Assembly: GCF_963678975.1 (NCBI RefSeq)
Contig: NC_089279.1
Location: forward strand, 28,329,609-28,393,608
Reading direction: 5' to 3'
Length of the DNA: 64,000 nt
From: Dysidea avara
Taxonomy: Eukaryota; Porifera; Demospongiae; Dictyoceratida; Dysideidae
Position numbers and translations under genes: made by a program. Under the pieces are notes generated by a model that worked only from the letters and a program-made list of their open reading frames with translations, made no database searches and had not been told where the DNA came from. Positions 11,807 through 24,003 of the stretch are shown here, piece by piece (position 1 is the stretch's first letter; every line of letters starts with the position of its first letter).

Positions 11807-13025
11807 GTACAGTTACACACCCTCACCTTGTTCAGACACTGTGCTCTTTTCTGCTCTAGTTGTGTTGGCTCCTGCAATCACTTGATTGAGGAGGTTTGGT
11901 AAGTGCAGGGAGTCTCGTCTGCCATGGTAGATAGCCTTAGAAGTTTGAGGGGGCCCAAAGTAGGAACATTAGATATTTGCCTCGATGCTTGGGTGTTGAA
12001 AGAGCTAGGAGGGATGGAGAGGCATCTCCAGCCCTCCAGATTCTTTCTGACAAAGGCCAAAGTTGGGGGGGGGGGGGGCCTAAAAGCAGATGATCTATGT
12101 GAGACTCCCTGCTGTCTCAGACTCCTCTAAGGAGAATGGACGTACTGCATATAGCAGCAGAGTGATGACTGTGCGAGTCACTGTTGCCATGTGCCATCTG
12201 GTGTTGCCACAAAGTAAACACAGTGTGAACACCTGTGCGCAGGTGTTCTGGTGGTCAAGGCGTGACCTGTGTGTAGTGGGATGATGATGTTCACTGCGGT
12301 ATGTTGGGAGCGAGCATATGCTATTAGAACTCTGCCTGGGAGAGCGTCTCCCATTGGCTGAGTGGGAGCGTCACCTGGTAGCCGTGTCCATCAGAGGTGC
12401 CATCTGGTGTTGCCGCGGCTAAGCAGTTGCCATGAGGTAGACACAGCGTGAACACCTGTGCGCAAGTATTCTGGTGGTCAAGGCGTGACCTGTGTATAGT
12501 GGGTTGATGATGTTCACTGCGGTACATTGGAAAGGTAGCATCTAGGGCAGATGGGAGAGCGTCTGCTATTAGAACTCTGCCTGGGAGAGTGTCTCCCATT
12601 GGCTAGGTGGGAGTGTCAGCTGGTAGCGATGTCCATCAGAGAGGAGGGAGCATTGCCTGTTGCCAGGTAGGTAGAGCTGGATGGTGTGTCCTCAGCTTCT
12701 AGGTGATCGCCATCCTGGTAAGACCAGCAGCTAAGAGACTCACAACAATATGTTATACATTTGTTAGATATGTGCTTATTGCTATGTTTAACTGTTGTGG
12801 GTGTGTGCAATGACAAGGATGTAATTTACAGGTGGAGGGGGGGGGGGGGGTTGGGAGGTTGAAGATTTGACGCCACAGGTGTAACTGATTGGAAGCGTGT
12901 TGGGCACGAGGTACTGTGCATGCGCTGCTCTAATTAGAGCCCCCCTTTTCTATTGCTGATTCTTATAATTTGGGGGATTGTGCTGCCTGCTTCTGACATT
13001 AACTACGTTTAATATATTAAACTTC
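11807..13025. mobile_element. 1.2-kb GC-richer insertion nested in a MITE
   Basis: It is bounded by a 7-bp direct repeat ATTTAAT (11800-11806 and 13026-13032). The paralogous MITE at 44266 has this site uninterrupted. The insert is richer in G+C than its surroundings. It contains two 14-G runs (12065-12078 and 12837-12850) and a two-unit tandem repeat (about 12188-12645) built around CACCTGTGCGCA and GGTCAAGGCGTGACCTG. ORFs of 60-91 codons occur on both strands, but none looks like a transposase. The class is unknown. Confidence 0.7.
12188..12645. repeat. Two-copy tandem repeat of about 210-250 bp
   Basis: Two adjacent units share GCCATCTGGTGTTGCC, GTGAACACCTGTGCGCA, TCAAGGCGTGACCTGTGT, GATGATGTTCACTGCGGTA, GAACTCTGCCTGGGAGAG and a TGTCCATCAGA end. 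The second unit carries an extra stretch (AAAGGTAGCATCTAGGGCAG) in its middle. It lies inside the nested insertion. Confidence 0.85.
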
Positions 13026-13932
13026 ATTTAATATCATGCACTACTCCAGCTTGTTTCAGTACTTTTTATCGATGTGCTTAGTGTGCATCGATAAAAAGTC
13101 TCTACTCTAGTTAAAAATTCCAATTTTTTTGTGTACTTGTACCATAGCTTTTAGCTGACACGTAAACTTGTTACAATATTTTTATATTGTTACAAGCACA
13201 ATGAAAGCCATTCGTATTGCCATAAACAATTGGCAGAGAATAGCTACATAGTCTTGTCGCATGCATATTCAATGTAAAGGGTTAAGTATTTTAATTGACC
13301 ACACCTATCAGCAGTACACACAGAAGACTGTCATCTAGTGTCCAGACATCAAGAGGTGGATTAATAGTGTCATCTTAGCATACAAAGTAGGAGAAAACTT
13401 ACAATGAGAAAGCATCTTAAAAATCTCACTACCAAATAACAAATCCCCATACATCATTGCTCCTCCACGGCTAGCTTATGATTAAATTAAAGTAGTACGC
13501 AGTCACAAATGTATTGTCTGAATACATGAAATCTTCATCGATTAAATTTTCTAGGCAACAATTAACACCAACTTAATTATGCAGTCGACATTGACAACAC
13601 ACAACTACACCTGAGCAGTAATTCTATTTTATGTTATTCCAGCTAGCAATCACATCACAAACAATTGATACAAAGGCCATAAATTGTACTTGACTCCCAT
13701 CACCACTGAAAAGGAATTTCCTTTGTTTTAGTATGCAGGTGCATGTTTTTCTGTGTACATAATAGATTACCTGGATATGGGAAATATTGAGCTACCCACG
13801 TTGTTCCTGTATAGCAGTGTTATAGATGTTATAATAAATCCAATTTGTAGAGGTTTAGTTGTTTTGCAAACTTTGATTAAAGGCAACAGGAGGCAAATCA
13901 CCTGATATCAACTATACCCCATCAAAATTTGC

Positions 13933-16900
13933 CATAGCATGCTTCAAGTAATGGTTGATGATCTTCCACGATCCGTGCTATCCCTTCATACAGAAGCATT
14001 AGCATGTCGGCATAAATTACACTATCCCTCTGATCTAAAATACACATTTATTTACAAACGATACATGTGTAACATAAAGTAACAGTATATAGTTGCAATT
14101 AAAACATGCTAATTACACTGCAGTCGAAAATCAATGCTGTAATATGTTCACAATAAGAAACCACTTGACACAAGATAGACACAGACAAAAGTCCAATATA
14201 TGTTCCTATCAACAAAGACCATATTGTCAAGAACACTAATAAGTGTAAGCCTAAAGTGTATGTCCTTTTAGAAACTGCATATACCACCACCCTAGGCTCA
14301 TTCAGGATTATACACAGTCCATACAACTTTTCCAAGAATTAAATCCCATAGTTTAAAACTTGAGTAAAAAGGTAGTGTCTATATAGAAATTAAACTAACC
14401 ATCAGCTCTTGATACAGTTTGTAGATTATGCATAGATGTAGAGGATATCTGTAACAAAAAATGAACAAAGTGTAAATACTTCATCAAGGGTGTTAATACT
14501 GATATCTCATTGATCAGCTCATAGTTACCCCCCTTAAACCTGATATAATTCATTTAATTAACTCTCCAGAAAAACACAAAGATTATGAAATGTTGACCTA
14601 ACAACTAAAGCACCTAAGATAGTTTTGTTTCCAAATAATAGTAATAGAGTCTAATCATATTAATGCGATCGTCTCAGTGTGGTTAGCAGTGGCAAGACAC
14701 TAACTTACACTTACCAGTGAATTTAAGTATCTGGTGAACTGTGCTAAACCTTCATCCACCAAAAACAGTCTTAGAAATAACATCAAAAACCTGTAGTACA
14801 AAAAAGAAGATTAAAGAAGCTGTACAATGAAATGAAACACTTCTGTAAAGTTAGCATGTGGCAATACCTTCACAAGCATGGCCAGACTCATAAACGTAGT
14901 CTGATTAGCAAAACCTTAACCATGCTTCAATTTCCTCTACTAGTCTCATTACATCATGGTTTAATTAGTGAAACAATGAAGGAAAGCTAACTGAATGCAA
15001 GAGAATGTCTTACTGGCTCATTGTGTGTGTGCACTAGTAGGGCCATTAGTGCTCTACACAGTGGTATTAAATGTCACACATTATGAATACTAAGAAATAT
15101 ATAGTGGGCTGCAATAAAAAAGTACATAATATACGTACTAATATTATTCAGGGGTGCCAATACAATAAAGTAGAGGACCTAGTAATTTCTTCTGGATTCT
15201 TTAGTTCCACTGCTGTGTCAAATCTCTTCCTTACAATCGCCTTTAACTGGACTTCATACTCTTTTAGTTGTTGAAATGCACTCTGCACACCTCCAGCTGA
15301 AAATGGACCATATATGAGATTATTTATGAGACATACATTTACACCATTTTCAAATTCTATGAGAAAGCAGTTTTCTTCAATAAGTGTGTGGTTTGTTACT
15401 TTGTTTCACTTTCATCATGCACTATTAGCATTAACCATTATGTTTAGTCAAGATCAATAAACACCACAAAACTACACTTGAAGTAAGAGACCACAAAATA
15501 TTGCAAAGGTTTCTGAATCCTGGCTTGATACATCTTGTTGAAAAAACATTGTACTTGACCTAAGTGATTGTACAACCTACATGCATGCTTGGCTCACCAG
15601 TTCAATTACCAAACACAAGAATTTGAATTATTGTAGGCTTGGTGCATATAACACAATTTGCATTGTCATCTTGGCAGAACCCAATGCCTTACTTATCACC
15701 ATACCAGGTGTGATGTTGCCGGGAACATCAAATTAATTCTGTTATGATAATGTAAATTATGATAATCTGTTCTGTAGGAGTTAACACACAGTCATGCAAA
15801 ACACCACTACACCCACAAGCACCAAATAAAGAAAATCTTGTGAAGCAGACATCTTAGTGCCTAGAGCAGCTAATATGCCTTGCACCAGCAAAACAAGCAC
15901 GTATAAGTGTAGAAAAGAAACTGAAGAGATAACTCTTGCACAGTCTAGTATTCAGCAGCTACCATGACGACAGTGTAAACTATTTTTACAGGTTATAAAA
16001 CTTATTTTGCAGTATAAAAGGTTGTGAAATAAGCCAGCATGTGGTCACTTCACAACATAACTGATATTTTTAGAAGCACAAGGATCAATTTTATTAATGT
16101 GTACACCTTCTTCAGATTCTTTAGCTGTTTCCTTCAGAAAACATTCATCCGAGGTGAGGTAGTGATGGATATGATCAGCTGCCTATATAATTTGAAAACA
16201 TTGTTATTACGTATCTACAAACCAACATATTTGTTGTTAGATTGTTTACCTTTTCATAGTCTCCACTTTGCAGTGATGTGCACACTCCATCCACGCAGTT
16301 CTGCAAAGAAACAATAATCATAAATCTTATTTGCATCAATTAATTGTACACTTTTTAAAGGGTGGCTGATGCAACTATAGCAAGCAAACAAATAATCAAT
16401 GTTCAAAAGATTTGTGGCTGATGCATCTTTAACAAATGTAATTATTGTATATGATATCAGCAGAAGCTTTAGGTCCATAACACCATCAACTCTCTTCGTG
16501 GCTTCATACACATGGCCCTACAAACGTGAGAGAGAAATGAGATTGATTACAAATGCAGGCGACAAACACACACCATCTACGTTCTCTATAGCAAGAGCAA
16601 AAACTGAAATTATTAAACATTGGTTAACCATTGCCTTGGCAAAGTATTGTGTAAGGTTTGACATTTAAATCAATGGTTACTGCAATACTGCAGCCTTTTA
16701 CTTCAATAAAGCCTTGTCAGTTCTAAAAGTGTACTTTGATCTACTTCATCAAATTAAAACTCTATACTTCATGTATAAGCTTACTGATTAATGTCCATTT
16801 TTGCATACATCCGTTCTACGTCTAAACTGCATGATTACATATTTCCAACTCTGCATGCATTTAAAGTCTTTTAATCTTTCATGACTATCTTATTCTTGAC

Positions 16901-17032
16901 GTGTAGCAACATACCTTTGCTAGATCCAAAAATTTGACTTTACTACTGCTAACAGATTCAGCCAAGTGGGCAGTACTCTGCACCACGCGAGACAGACATT
17001 GAGCATCATTCATCATTGCGGCTAGGCTAGAC
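13933..17032 (-). CDS. COG4: COG4, copy 1: 5' module (open frame, lacks first exon)
   Basis: Exons: 17032-16915, 16517-16467, 16300-16250, 16182-16062, 15296-15179, 14790-14715, 14448-14400, 14034-13933. Phases are consistent throughout if the 16062 donor is read as ATCA|GTTATG. Telling peptides are [53 protein letters not shown] (human AEQRLKAIV), [14 protein letters not shown] (human LGLHEEGLRKFSEYL) and [20 protein letters not shown]. They cover roughly human residues 75-300. Two oddities remain. There is no GT or good GC donor after DLK at 16467, as in copy 2. The last donor reads TATG|GCAAAT, a possible GC donor. The coding start and exon 1 are missing, since psi-B sequence begins about 100 bp upstream. 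The module is better preserved than its copy 2 counterpart, but the full gene is broken in its 3' module. Confidence 0.8.
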
Positions 17033-17879
17033 CTACAGGGTGGTATCACCAAAATAATTGCATGTTTAAAGTACATGTAACATGACTGAACAGAAGATGT
17101 CTGGACAGAACATGACTGATTCTGAGTGAACTTCCAAACACTTTTACCAGTGATTGAAACTTTGGCAGCAATAGTTTCTCACAGACAGAAGATATGGCAG
17201 TCCCATGGAGCTCTTTGAATAAGGCAACTCTAACCTAAGTAACAATATCGAAAAAATGACCAGACACAGATTCTTACACACCTAAACTACTCATGTCACG
17301 TTTAGCTTTACTGATTGATACACCCATTTGAACCATCAACTAATGTTTCTATAGTATATGCAAAGCACACTAGAGCAGGTAACATGCCTGAAGTGATTTG
17401 GTCAGTTTCTGTATGTTATTAATGGTCACCTCAATGTCATTCAACACCACCTAAAGTGTGCAATACAATGACAGCACATAAGACATGACAAGTTGATTGA
17501 TTATAACATACTGCTTTAAACATGTACATGAGAGAAGGAAAAACCACCCCCTAGCAAATTAAACTGTCTAATCTAACTATGTACCTGCTACATGGGCCAA
17601 GAGAATTTACCACGGGGGTGACTGTCAGATTACTAGAGAAATTAGGACCATGCATGACTCTCTGTAAGCATGCAAAATAAACAATTTACGAAAACATGGT
17701 GGGTACACAGACCTGTCCATACCCAAGTTCACCAACAAGATTGGCTTTTTGTTATACTCTTCACCAACAGTGTAAAAGTAGAGGAAAATATAATTGTTAC
17801 AACAAGTACAGTTAATACTCACAAAGCTGGTGGAGAGGGTATCCTCAGGTTCTACGGTGGTCAGATACTTGCCTTGGAG

Positions 17880-18402
17880 CAGTGTTGGGCAAGTTACTTT
17901 GTAAAAGTAACTAGTTACATATTACATATTACTTGCAACTGAACTATTTAGTTACAGTTACATATTACCCATAAAATAGAGTAACTGTAATAATATTACA
18001 TATTATATTACTTTGTGTCCACAGCCTTATACTGTCACGTGTGAAACTACCACTTTATCACGTGACATGATTGCGTTGTTGGACAATATGCAAATTTTGG
18101 TTATAAGTAAGAAGCTGTTGAATAAGCTTCATTCAGTAGGCCTCGTTATTTCGTTGTGGCTAGGCGTTACTCAGAGGATAACTAACGAGATTAGTAACTT
18201 CGTTACTTGTAGTAATAATATAACATAATATTAGACTCGTTACAGTAGCTATATTACTTAGGTAACGCGTTACATTTGTAAGTAAAGTAGCTTGCGTTAT
18301 ATTACCTGTTTTTATAGCGTATTTCGTTATATTACTCTGTTACCACAAAAGTAATAATATTACGTAACGCATTACATAAGTAACGCGTTACTCCCGACAC
18401 TG
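17880..18402. mobile_element. hAT-type MITE inserted in a COG4 exon of psi-B
   Basis: It starts CAGTGTTGGGCAAGTTACTT and ends ACGCGTTACTCCCGACACTG, with many TAACGCGTTA and GTTACATATTA motifs inside. The 8-bp target duplication CCTTGGAG is exact (17872-17879 and 18403-18410). Both duplicates are part of the GLQGKYPTT exon, so the element splits that exon. The homologous exons of copies 2 and 3 lack it. The 71-codon ORF inside (18013-18228) is incidental. Confidence 0.9.
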
Positions 18403-20596
18403 CCTTGGAGTACACCAGCCGGCCACTCCATTCTGTGGAGGAAAGAAGAGAATTATTAGGTGCATGGTAGTTTCTAACATATAGGAGAAGAAGGTTTATC
18501 TACTGTCTGACACAATGAATATAATCATCAAAAAAAAAAGCGTTCTGTAATTTAACAGCAATTAGAAGCTGCACAGTAAAATGGTGTAATGTGTTAGAAT
18601 AATTATGGATATTGTAGAACTGTACTGTATTAACAGACCCGGCAATGAGAAAAACAAATGGTCTGGCAATGTAATCACAGTGCACCCTTGCTGCAAGTCT
18701 TGTATATACATACATAAGCCTGTACTCTACATGGCTCCAAGCATTATTAGACTTAATTGGCTGTTTATGCACTGAGCTGGTATATCTTTGCTAGACTATC
18801 TTTGTTATAGATGTTAAGCTTTATAAATTGTAAAGGAATTAAGTATGCATACGTAACTACTGGGTGTGTATTATAATAGTCATCTCAACAAAGACTCATG
18901 GACATATGCATACTTTATATTTGGACAGCTCCTATTTGAAGAATGTAATAAGTATTGGCTTTCTGGGTTTTCCAAAAACAAGCACAATTAAGCAGAAGCT
19001 ATGCAACAGAATTCTAAAAACAGAACTGCAGTACAAAACTATTCACCATACTTTTCTTTCTGTTGAAAAGTTTACAAATCAGATTACATCGCTTCAAATT
19101 AGTATGCGTTTTTGTACTTGACTTGATAGCAGTTTATGTTTACTCGTGTTATAGTCAAAAAAAGCACAATATCTATTAGTCTAAATATATAAAACACAGA
19201 TGGGCAGGCTACCAGGACAAACAGATACACCAGTAAAAATGTACACATACTCTGACATGACGTGGGTATATACTGTATACATGCATGGTCTAGTTGGTGG
19301 GGTTATATTTGGCTATTAACCAATAAACTATTACTGTGAATCTGGTGAATGGTCAGGCTTCTCATTACTGAAATTAGTCATGGAGCATTGGAGTTATCAT
19401 GATATTGGTAAGATGTATTTTAGTGGATGCAGTAGAAATTCACCATTGTTATAAATTTATTTCTTCGCCAATCAAACCACATACAGTCCATACTGGTGCC
19501 AAAATATATACCACAAATCTACTGTGCTTACCCTATATAACTGGTGGAAAGGTAGCTTGTCTTTAGTCTGGTTTAGAGTCTATCTTTGTGATATGGTCTA
19601 TCATTAACTGTATTACAAGAAGCAAAACAAAAATGGATTACAAAGAAGAGAAATAAAAGTGTCAGCCTTCTAGGCGCGTGAAAATAAATTTGTATAGTGG
19701 AACCTAAACAACAACAGTAGTCTATAGGTTAAGGATTGACAACATATAAGGGGTGTTCAGTAATTTTAAAGCCTCACAGAAGTCTATTTTTGTGACTGAG
19801 CTCTCCATGCCCACCCTGTTGTGCCAAGACGTTGACTACATATAACAAGTAAAATTTACACTACACACACCAATACATGAAGGTTACATTATCAGGAATT
19901 AAGAGCACATCATTGGCACTATGGAATTTTTAGTCAAAAGAGTGTCTGAATGCTGTGGCTAATTGAAATTGATGAATATAATAAAATAACTATTCTAACA
20001 AGTCCAACTATAGCTACTATATCCATGCCAGTAAAGAGTTGCATATATAGGTGCTGTATATAGTGGCATAAAATGTACGTAGGATAGGTGGTGTCAAAAT
20101 GCAAATTTCCTTTGTCCAAGAAATGTCTGTAAATCTCTCATGTGTCCAGCACATTTTCTAAACACAGTATAGACAGGGGACATAGTGCCAATGTGTATAT
20201 CCTCTCCACCAGTTCAGAACACATGACATTTATGAATGTTTCCTAAACAACAAGAAACAGACAACATTAGTACAATACACTAGCTTTAGCTTACCTATCT
20301 ATATTACCAAGGAAATATTTCATTGTGGGTCTTGGTTTTCATATTTCCTGCAATTTTAGGAAATATCCAGTACATATGAAATTTCCATGATGTGTCCTTG
20401 ACTCATAAGTTATAGTTAAACCCCACCATGAGTAGGATAACTTACAAGTGTATGTAGAGTTTGACTGGCTTTTATCCCACCCTTTGAAGCAGTCAAGTTC
20501 ACAAACAATGTGTCAATAAGGCTAGACAAGCATGTCAGTTTCAAGTTTTGCTGAACTTGTAGTTTTACTACTGTACATAATCTAGTCTCATCCCCA

Positions 20597-20603
20597 GACA
20601 CAC

Positions 20604-20697
<94 letters not shown>
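20597..20697. repeat. (CA)n microsatellite
   Basis: About 100 bp. The paralogous site in psi-E (about 50182-50192) holds only four or five CA units. Confidence 0.97.
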
Positions 20698-20699
<2 letters not shown>

Positions 20700-21398
20700 G
20701 ATCACATGCCCTTCACATGATCAATCTCGTGGGCAGATAGGAATGAGACTAGAGTTATATGGCTTCATTTTTGCTGAGCTTGTAGTTTTATATGTGTAAG
20801 CCTTCAATTTTCTTTGATTGCACTTCTTTCAATTGAATGTGTAAATATATATTGTTGTCTTCCATATACGTATGCACTGGGGTTAACCGTTTAACTACCA
20901 TTTTCGGAGTTTAACTACCATATACTCCCAGTTTTTTACCATGATGTAGGTCTTCAGTGAGATAGAATGTAAATTATTGGAGTCATATGAACTGAATGCA
21001 TCAAGTTTCTAATAGCAAGGGAAAGCTAAACAGGTTACACCAAGAGTTCATCTCTTGGTTACACAGAGACTTAATCTGTATAAAGTGTAGTCAAAGTGAA
21101 AATCTCAGGCCAGATATACAATAGGAAAGCTAACATCATGCCATGTGTTATGGAATAAAGAAATCTCAAAGTTCTGAATACCATGCATAGGAAAGCTAAC
21201 ATGTCCTTGACTATGGAAACCTTATTCACATGTCAACTTGAATTTCTTGATAGCAAAGGAAAGCTAAAAAAAGCATGTCATGTGTCTTGTCTAAGGAAAT
21301 CTTATATGTACATGTCAAATTTCTTAATTGTAAAAGAAATCTAACAACATGTCAAATGTTTGGAAAAGGAAATCTCTATGACAAATTAAATTTCCAAT

Positions 21399-21744
21399 TA
21401 GGGATGGGCAATATGTGACCAGATTGCAAAACCAGACTTCCACATACATACAGTTTTATGAGCTTGAAGGACCATAACTCAAGTAGAAATGCCAATATGT
21501 GACCGAATTTGACAAAACCAGACTTCCACACAGACGTACTTACTTTAACCAGCTGTAACTTAGACCTACAATTTTCACTCACAGTATGTTTAAACGCCAG
21601 GTCAAAATTTGAAACTGTTGGCATATCCGATTATAGAGGAATGATTATTCTTTTCGAAAATTCCTCAATTATCACAATTATTGCACAATAATTATCAAGT
21701 TCAATTATCACTAGTTGATAAAAATTAGACAATGTCCATCCCTA
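21399..21744. mobile_element. hAT-type MITE in psi-B
   Basis: It begins TAGGGATGGGCAAT, ends in its imperfect complement (GTCCATCCCTA), and is flanked by the exact 8-bp duplication TTTCCAAT (21391-21398 and 21745-21752). Inside are two near-repeats starting ATATGTGACC-AGATTTG and AAACCAGACTTCCACA. The same insertion is present at 50967-51328. Confidence 0.88.
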
Positions 21745-22795
21745 TTTCCAATGTACGTATTAGGAAATGTGATGATCATATGACATTTACAGTGTACTGC
21801 TTATACTCAAGGTTTGATATGGTAAATTCAACACCAGCATTTCCTGCACATTTCATGCCTATTTTTGGTCCATAAATGTCAGTGAAAGTGAACCCCTAAT
21901 ACTTACTGCATGATCATGAGGTGTGAACACATCTTTACCTTAATTGGACCATATAGGTTGATGGTTATATCACAGATTGTTATGTGCACCATAATTAATG
22001 TGCTAGAATGGCAAATTTGTTGCAATAGTAATTCGTAAGAAGGCAAACATCACCCACACAACGTCACACTGGTGCCTATACAAATACCCACCTTTAGAAG
22101 GCTAACTAAAGTGATTATGGCTTTTGAAACCTTTGTAAACTGCACTAAATTATTAACAAGGGATGCACAAGCATGTATATATGTGTGAAAGGTCTTCTGT
22201 TTCAGTCACACTATAGTATAATTACATTACTTATAATTAGAGATCTGGAATATTATAGTCTTTTGTATACACCCACACATTTGACTGTATTAAATTTTCA
22301 CAACACAAAATGAAACCATTAACACCAATGCTGTATTGAAAGATAACATCAAACACTCATACACCACTATACAATCCACAACTGAATCACTTGGTCAATG
22401 CTGAGCAACTATACTAATACTTAAACAAACATTGTAGTACTTAATTAAGTGCCAGTATAAAACCAGTTAAAATTATGGTACTAATTTCACTGGTCAGTAT
22501 GGTTTCTGGTTTTATTATTTGGTTCCATGGAATTTCAGAGAGAAACATCAGCACCATCCTTACCATTATCTATTTTTCCAAATTATTTGGATCAGATTTT
22601 AAATTTTAACAAAAAAATGTTTAACTACAAATAAAAGACAAATTCGTTAACTTACAAATATGAATGAAAACTGAACTTAGTCCTGTAACTTATCAATACT
22701 CAAATATATAATTGCTAGATGAGATGAAACTATAACTGACTAAGATTTTGATTCAACTTTATTTATGCTATAGTCTATGTGTATATATCTTTAAT

Positions 22796-23192
22796 GAGCC
22801 TTATCTGAAATTACGTCACAAACATAAAAATGGCTGCTGTAGTGTGGGGACATTCATAAAATTTGTATGTGTGACTATGGGGAGAAAATTTTTGAATAGC
22901 AATATCTCAGCCAAGACAGAAGATATTGAGTTCTAACCAGCAGGTACAGTTAAAAATTAGCTGAAAGAATAAGAATCTAGTGTTATTTTGAAAATCAACC
23001 GAAAATCGCTTTTACATACTTTTTGTAATGTCTTATAGCCATACCTGCTAGTTAGAGTTTGATATCTTCCTTCTTGGCTGAGATATTGCCGTTCAAGAAT
23101 TTTCTTCCCATAGTTGCCCATACTAATTTTACAAACGTTCCTACACTACAGTGGCCATTTTTATGTCTGTGACATAATTTCGGATAAGGCTC
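22796..23192. mobile_element. 397-bp near-palindromic MITE
   Basis: The left half (GAGCCTTATCTGAAATTACG, CAATATCTCAGCCAAGA, ACCAGCAGGTA) is mirrored by the right half (TACCTGCTAGTTAG, TCTTGGCTGAGATATTG, CATAATTTCGGATAAGGCTC). The arms are about 150 bp each. The psi-E/psi-F counterpart near 52435 reads straight through, so the site is empty there. The target duplication is short (AT or similar) and ambiguous. Confidence 0.85.
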
Positions 23193-23239
23193 ATATTCAT
23201 TCACTACATGTACATAAAGTTGATTCAGTCAACTCTAAT

Positions 23240-23350
23240 CTCTTATTGTCAACACCAGGTACCCATTAACAATATACTGGGTAGACTGCAGTTATGTTAG
23301 TAAATCGTTTTGCTGCATGAAGATACAACAGCAATTGGGTGTGGGTGTTG
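23240..23350 (-). mobile_element. SINE fragment
   Basis: It contains CAACACCAGGTACCCATTAA and CAATTGGGTGTGGGTGTTGCC followed by an AAGAATCACAC remnant of the B box. The head is lost into a CA-rich tract. A paralogue is at about 52480-52600. Confidence 0.55.
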
Positions 23351-23799
23351 CCAAGAATCACACACGTGCACACACACACACGACACACACTTTTATGATA
23401 CAGTAAACACTCTACTGTATTTTTTTACACATGCAGCCATACCAGTTTAGTAGTTAAGGGCAATTCCTCCATAATTCTTACACCTAAAACAAATTGTGTA
23501 CCCACTTGTGTAAATATTACAGCATAGCAAACTATATACAGTATATGTTGCTTTGATGATCTACGGTTTGTACTCAGCATGAAAGATAATGAAATCACAT
23601 TAAGTGACACTATTTAGTCTAACAAACTACTCGATAACTTCACTGTTGTGATTGCCTAAATGTGTTGGCATGGTAACCTTGCGAGTTTAACTGGGCGTGT
23701 ACTTTCACTACGGGAAGTTGTAGACAATTTCACTATAATGCATTCATCCTGATACACACACATAGTGCTACATTATGCTATACTAAATGCACATACACT

Positions 23800-23890
23800 C
23801 ATGGCTCCACACACATGCACGTGCACGCATGCACACACACACATGCACGCACACACATACGCACTCACACACACACAACGCACACACTTT
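23800..23890. repeat. Imperfect CA/GCAC-rich tract
   Basis: Mixed CACA, TGCACG and CATGCA units. A counterpart with added ACGT steps is at about 53050-53145. Confidence 0.8.
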
Positions 23891-24003
23891 GTGAACAAAT
23901 ACCACATGTATGTTTGCTCTTGAGTGTATGAATACGCTTTTAATACTACCATTCAACAAACCCACATCTCACACATTGCACATACAATACAATACACACA
24001 TAC

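Larger units (their letters stand above)
11628..13140. mobile_element. Long-TIR MITE carrying a nested insertion
   Basis: The ends form a long inverted repeat (about 100 bp or more with gaps): ACAAGTACACAAAA at the left and TTTGTGTACTTGT at the right. It continues through AGTAGAGACC and CATGATATTAAATCAC inside. The same element, without the inner insertion, is at 44266-44528 in the matching position of copy 2. The inner 11807-13025 segment is a later arrival. I could not define a target-site duplication for the outer element. Confidence 0.75.
17133..21990 (-). pseudogene. COG4: COG4 pseudogene fragment psi-B
   Basis: This is the paralogue of psi-E. Relics: an exon at 18432-17823 that is split in two by a 523-bp hAT-type MITE, an exon near 17455 to 17393 ([10 protein letters not shown], open) and a degraded ELRETAIS exon at about 17230-17133. 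To the right are the decayed YPTTSY exon region near 19500-19600, the inverted block near 19930-19990, a long (CA)n tract and a second hAT-type MITE. Its left end abuts the copy 1 5' module (17032), as psi-E abuts copy 2, so the psi-to-gene junction is older than the array duplication. Confidence 0.8.

Noticed and set aside
11878-12816. Several 60-91 codon ORFs on both strands in the GC-rich insert
   Set aside because: Overlapping frames in GC-rich, repeated DNA. None resembles a transposase or shows splice context.
13770-13830. Candidate next COG4 exon (ACAACGTGGGTAGCTCAATA) after the [12 protein letters not shown] exon
   Set aside because: No resemblance to the expected GRLYTLIKYLQ segment, and its end phase does not fit the ECDRQ exon. 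The true exon was not found.
14099-14335. 78-codon hydrophobic minus-strand ORF, with a near copy at 45477-45713
   Set aside because: It lies wholly within a COG4 intron between exons at 14400 and 14034. Its conservation is explained by the recent segmental duplication. I could not exclude a small membrane protein but see nothing to support it.
16399-16668. 89-codon plus-strand ORF conserved at 47717-47986
   Set aside because: It is antisense to the COG4 YEATKRVDG exon and shares its conservation only because of that exon and recent duplication.
18013-18228. 71-codon ORF on the plus strand
   Set aside because: It lies inside the palindromic hAT MITE, with no coding similarity.
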